This document shows positions 61,260-64,000 of a stretch of DNA of 64,000 nt, one piece after another (the stretch's first letter is position 1; each line of letters starts with the position of its first letter). The DNA is from Acetatifactor aquisgranensis (lineage in GTDB: Bacteria; Bacillota; Clostridia; Lachnospirales; Lachnospiraceae), in contig NZ_CALPDH010000005.1 of NCBI RefSeq assembly GCF_943193215.1, positions 124,001 to 188,000 of the forward strand. Reading direction: 5' to 3'. The notes under the pieces are model-generated. The model saw only the letters and a list, made by a program, of their open reading frames with translations. It was not told the DNA's origin and ran no database searches. A program made the translations under genes and the position numbers.

Positions 61260-61279
61260 GAAAGGAAGAGGAATACACC

Positions 61280-61789
61280 ATGAAACACACAATCATAGAT
61301 GCAAGCCAGTTCGAATTGAACGATAAGGTTGTAGCCATCAAGCGTGTTGCCAAGACCGTAAAGGGCGGACGCAACATGCGCTTTACAGCGCTGGTAGTTG
61401 TAGGCGATGGCAATGGCCACGTAGGCGCAGGACTTGGCAAGGCCGTAGAAATTCCTGAAGCCATCCGCAAGGGAAAGGAAGACGCTATGAAGCATCTCGT
61501 CCAGGTGGCGCTGGATGAGAACAATTCCATCAGCCATGATTTCATAGGCAAGTATGGCTCGGCGAATGTTCTGCTCAAGAAGGCTCCCGATGGTACCGGT
61601 ATCATCGCAGGCGGTCCCGCACGTGTGGTGTGCGAGCTCGCAGGCATTAAGAATATCCGTACCAAGTCCCTTGGCTCCAACAACAAGCAGAATGTAGTCC
61701 TTGCAACGATTACCGGCTTAAGCCAGCTGAAATCCCCTGAGGAAGTGGCGAAGAGCCGTGGCAAATCCGTTGAAGAAGTATTGGCATAA
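61280..61789 (+). CDS. rpsE: 30S ribosomal protein S5
   Basis: 169 residues. LNDKVVAIKRVAKTVKGGRN, FTALVVVGDGNGHVGAGLGK, EIPEAIRKGKEDAMKHLVQV, KYGSANVLLKKAPDGTGIIA and AGIKNIRTKSLGSNNKQNVV are conserved. Changes in the first loop of S5 give spectinomycin resistance in other bacteria; nothing unusual is seen. AGGAAAGGAAG precedes the ATG. Confidence 0.98.
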   Translation: MKHTIIDASQFELNDKVVAIKRVAKTVKGGRNMRFTALVVVGDGNGHVGAGLGKAVEIPEAIRKGKEDAMKHLVQVALDENNSISHDFIGKYGSANVLLKKAPDGTGIIAGGPARVVCELAGIKNIRTKSLGSNNKQNVVLATITGLSQLKSPEEVAKSRGKSVEEVLA

Positions 61790-61827
61790 GCTTTTTTCAT
61801 GCCGATACAGTAGAAAGGAGAGCAACA

Positions 61828-62019
61828 ATGGCAGATACAGATAAGAAATTGAAAATCACTTTGGTAAGGTCCACCATCGGCGCCGTTGCGAAGAACAAGG
61901 CAATCGTTGAATCTATGGGACTCCGCAAGATTGGCAAGTCTATCATCCTTCCTGACAATGCCGCTACGAGAGGACAGATTCGCCGGGTAGGCCATTTGCT
62001 GAAAGTAGAAGAAGTATAG
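61828..62019 (+). CDS. rpmD: 50S ribosomal protein L30
   Basis: 63 residues. KLKITLVRSTIGAVAKNKAI, VESMGLRKIGKSIILPDNAA and IRRVGHLLKVEEV match the short bacterial L30. AAAGGAGAG precedes the ATG. Position between rpsE and rplO is standard. Confidence 0.97.
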   Translation: MADTDKKLKITLVRSTIGAVAKNKAIVESMGLRKIGKSIILPDNAATRGQIRRVGHLLKVEEV

Positions 62020-62039
62020 TCGAGAAGGAGGTGTTCGAG

Positions 62040-62477
62040 ATGGAATTATCCAATTTAAGACCCGCGAAAGGATCCAAGCATAATGATTTCAGGAGAGGCC
62101 GCGGACATGGTTCGGGAAACGGCAAGACTGCCGGCAAGGGACATAAGGGCCAGAAAGCCCGTTCCGGAGCTCCCAGGATTGGTTTCGAGGGCGGCCAGAT
62201 GCCTTTGTACAGACGAATCCCCAAGAGAGGCTTCACCAATATAAATTCAAAGGATATCGTTGCTATTAAGTTGGGCGACTTAGAGCGTTTTGAAGACGGT
62301 TCCACCGTGGATGTGAATACACTCATTGAAGCCGGTATCATCAAGAAGCGCAGGGACGGCGTAAAGGTTCTCGGGAACGGAAAATTTACCAAAAAGCTCA
62401 ATGTCAAGGTAGACGCGTACAGTGCATCCGCAAAAGAAAAGATTGAGGCGCTTGGTGGAACAGCAGAGGTGATGTAA
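62040..62477 (+). CDS. rplO: 50S ribosomal protein L15
   Basis: 145 residues. MELSNLRPAKGSKHNDFRRG at the start, RGHGSGNGKTAGKGHKGQKA, RIGFEGGQMPLYRRIPKRGF and VNTLIEAGIIKKRRDGVKVL are conserved. ATG 62040 is chosen; a GTG at 62031 overlaps the ribosome site (AAGGAGG, 62025-62031). Its TAA overlaps the secY ATG. Confidence 0.97.
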   Translation: MELSNLRPAKGSKHNDFRRGRGHGSGNGKTAGKGHKGQKARSGAPRIGFEGGQMPLYRRIPKRGFTNINSKDIVAIKLGDLERFEDGSTVDVNTLIEAGIIKKRRDGVKVLGNGKFTKKLNVKVDAYSASAKEKIEALGGTAEVM

Positions 62478-63790
62478 TGCTTACGACGCTGAAGAACGCA
62501 TTCAAAATTAAAGAGCTTAGAGAGAAAATCCTTTTCACTTTCGCCATGTTAGTTGTGATCCGTATCGGATCACAACTGCCTGTGCCGGGGGTGAACGGAG
62601 AGTACTTCAGGAACTGGTTCGCTGCACAGTCCGGCGGAGCTTTCAGCTTCTTTGATGCGATTACGGGCGGCTCGTTCATCAACATGTCGATTTTGGCTTT
62701 GAACATCTCTCCGTATATCACATCATCCATCATCATGCAGCTGCTTACCATTGCTATCCCCAAACTGGAAGAGATGCAGCGGGACGGCGAGGATGGAAGA
62801 AAGAAGATTGCTGCCATTACGAGATATGTGACGGTAGGTCTGGCTTTGGTTCAGTCCACGGCCATGGCCATCGGTTTTGGCAGACAGGGGTACCTGATTC
62901 AGTATAATGCCTTAAACGTGATTTGTGCGATTGCGACTCTGACCGCAGGTAGTGCGTTCCTTATGTGGGTTGGTGAGAGAATCACCGAGAATGGTATCGG
63001 AAATGGTATTTCCATCGTTCTGGTAATCAATATTATTTCCAGACTGCCCGAGGATCTGGGCAATCTGTTCCAGCAGTTCGTATTCGGCAAGGCTCCGGCA
63101 ACGGCAGTGCTTGCGGTTGTGATCATATTCGCAGTCATCATCGCCATGGTGGTGATGGTTATCATACTGAATGATGGTGTCCGGCGGATACCCGTGCAGT
63201 ATGCGAACAAGGTGCAGGGCAGGAAGATGGTGGGAGGTCAGACTTCCAATATTCCGCTTAAGGTGAACACAGCCGGTGTCATTCCGGTCATCTTCGCACA
63301 GTCGCTGATATCTCTTCCCGGCTATATCTCCTCTTTTGCGGGCTATTCCGGCACAGGCGTCTGGAGTGAAATATTGCGGTACCTCAATGCCGGCAACTGG
63401 TGCAATCCAAGCCAGATTCAGTATTCTGTCGGGTTATTGCTGTATATCGCAATGATTATATTCTTTGCGTATTTTTATACCTCCATTACTTTCAATCCTT
63501 TGATGATTGCCGATAATATGAAGAAACAGAGCGGTTTCATTCCCGGCATCAGGCCCGGAAAGCCTACCAGCGACTATTTGAACAAGGTACTGAATTATAT
63601 CGTGTTCATCGGCGCGATTGGCCTTACGATTATCGCAGTGCTGCCATATGTTTTCAGCGGCGTGTTCAAGGCTTCCGTGTCCTTTGGCGGCACCAGCCTT
63701 ATCATTATCGTCAGTGTCATCTTAGAGACTATGAAGCAGGTGGAGTCTCAGATGCTCGTCCGCAATTACAAGGGCTTCCTGGAGAAATAA
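62477..63790 (+). CDS. secY: Protein translocase subunit SecY
   Basis: Channel of the general secretion system, 437 residues, ten transmembrane helices. LREKILFTFAMLVVIRIGSQ and LPVPGVNGEYFRNWF at the start, SILALNISPYITSSIIMQLL, ISIVLVINIISRLPEDLGNL, the cytoplasmic loop RRIPVQYANKVQGRKMVGGQ with NIPLKVNTAGVIPVIFAQSL, and KQSGFIPGIRPGKPTSDYL are conserved. The start overlaps the rplO stop, with no space for a separate promoter. The gap to adk is 149 bases and holds a hairpin. Confidence 0.98.
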   Translation: MLTTLKNAFKIKELREKILFTFAMLVVIRIGSQLPVPGVNGEYFRNWFAAQSGGAFSFFDAITGGSFINMSILALNISPYITSSIIMQLLTIAIPKLEEMQRDGEDGRKKIAAITRYVTVGLALVQSTAMAIGFGRQGYLIQYNALNVICAIATLTAGSAFLMWVGERITENGIGNGISIVLVINIISRLPEDLGNLFQQFVFGKAPATAVLAVVIIFAVIIAMVVMVIILNDGVRRIPVQYANKVQGRKMVGGQTSNIPLKVNTAGVIPVIFAQSLISLPGYISSFAGYSGTGVWSEILRYLNAGNWCNPSQIQYSVGLLLYIAMIIFFAYFYTSITFNPLMIADNMKKQSGFIPGIRPGKPTSDYLNKVLNYIVFIGAIGLTIIAVLPYVFSGVFKASVSFGGTSLIIIVSVILETMKQVESQMLVRNYKGFLEK

Positions 63791-63841
63791 GAGGCCTGCC
63801 ATGCAAGGAAAGGGATTGCCGGCGTGGAGCAAGAAGCTTAC

Positions 63842-63880
63842 AGGAGGGGCTTTCCCGGAATGAGGGGAAGCTCCTTTTAT
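63842..63880 (+). terminator. Hairpin with T-tract between secY and adk
   Basis: AGGAG (63842-63846) pairs with CTCCT (63871-63875), then CTTTCCC with GGGGAAG inside (GGG bulge on the left), followed by TTTAT. As adk usually belongs to the same operon, this may be a partial terminator that lowers expression of the downstream genes. Confidence 0.6.
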
Positions 63881-63939
63881 AGAATGTTGTGCCGCAGATT
63901 GTCTGCGGGGCTTAAGAAAGCCATAGACGGAGGTTTATA

Positions 63940-64000
63940 ATGAAGATTATCATGTTGGGAGCGCCTGGAGCAGGCAAAGGGACGCAGGCGAAGATGATAG
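63940..64000 (+). CDS. adk: Adenylate kinase, N-terminal fragment (cut by window end)
   Basis: Only 20 codons are visible: MKIIMLGAPGAGKGTQAKMI. GAPGAGKGTQ is the P-loop of adenylate kinase, which balances ATP, ADP and AMP. GGAGG at 63929-63933 precedes the ATG. secY-adk(-map) is the standard order. Confidence 0.95.
   Translation, partial: MKIIMLGAPGAGKGTQAKMI

Overview
The window looks like a chromosomal segment of a Clostridia bacterium, most likely Lachnospiraceae. The reasons are GC content in the mid-50s by eye, strong AGGAGG-type ribosome sites, FabK instead of FabI, a fused AccD-AccA, the S10-spc gene order, a zinc-type S14, and small proteins and ECF sigma/anti-sigma pairs typical of that family. 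Most of the segment is housekeeping DNA. I see no tRNA, rRNA, CRISPR array, phage or insertion sequence.

Layout. 1-16.9 kb: metK (5' end missing), a frameshifted acyltransferase, dnaE, pfkA, a SpoU-type RNA methyltransferase, a SleB-like cell wall hydrolase, an NfeD/SPFH membrane pair, argF, then birA - small unknown - coaX - dusB - unknown - greA. 17-24.6 kb: an ECF sigma/anti-sigma pair, an M3 oligopeptidase with an odd insert, a GPH-type sugar symporter, and a CaCA cation antiporter behind a probable yybP-ykoY (manganese) riboswitch. 23.8-36.8 kb: a plant-polysaccharide locus with a frameshifted AraC regulator, an LplB/YtcP/LipO-type ABC importer, a GH78 alpha-L-rhamnosidase, and on the other strand a GH28-like beta-helix protein, a free-methionine sulfoxide reductase and a zinc-ribbon/leucine-rich membrane protein. 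36.9-46.9 kb: the fatty acid synthesis cluster acpP-fabK-fabD-fabG-fabF-fabZ-accDA-fabH, a MarR (FabT-like) regulator and cardiolipin synthase. 47-52.4 kb: a second ECF sigma/anti-sigma pair, a minimal KdpDE-like two-component system, an acyltransferase and an rRNA-type methyltransferase. 52.5-64 kb: the S10-spc ribosomal protein operon from rpsJ through secY into adk (cut by the window end).

How it works together. The fab cluster carries three contiguous FabT-like operators just downstream of the acpP promoter, and the MarR gene at its far end is the obvious candidate repressor; cls follows, so lipid synthesis and membrane composition are grouped. The GH78/GH28/ABC genes suggest uptake and breakdown of rhamnose-containing pectin fragments (rhamnogalacturonan).

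Most notable observations. (1) The only two G7 homopolymers I noticed both sit exactly where a gene loses its reading frame (acyltransferase and AraC regulator), and one extra G would repair each; this is either phase variation or a systematic homopolymer undercount. (2) A second, diverged copy of the last codons of rpsS, stop included, lies just downstream of rpsS. (3) The FabT-like triple operator has an exact 16-bp period. (4) A riboswitch and promoter stand in front of the CaCA antiporter. (5) accB and accC are missing from the otherwise compact fab cluster. (6) The S10 leader is long and strongly structured. I did not find a clear new defence or mobile system.
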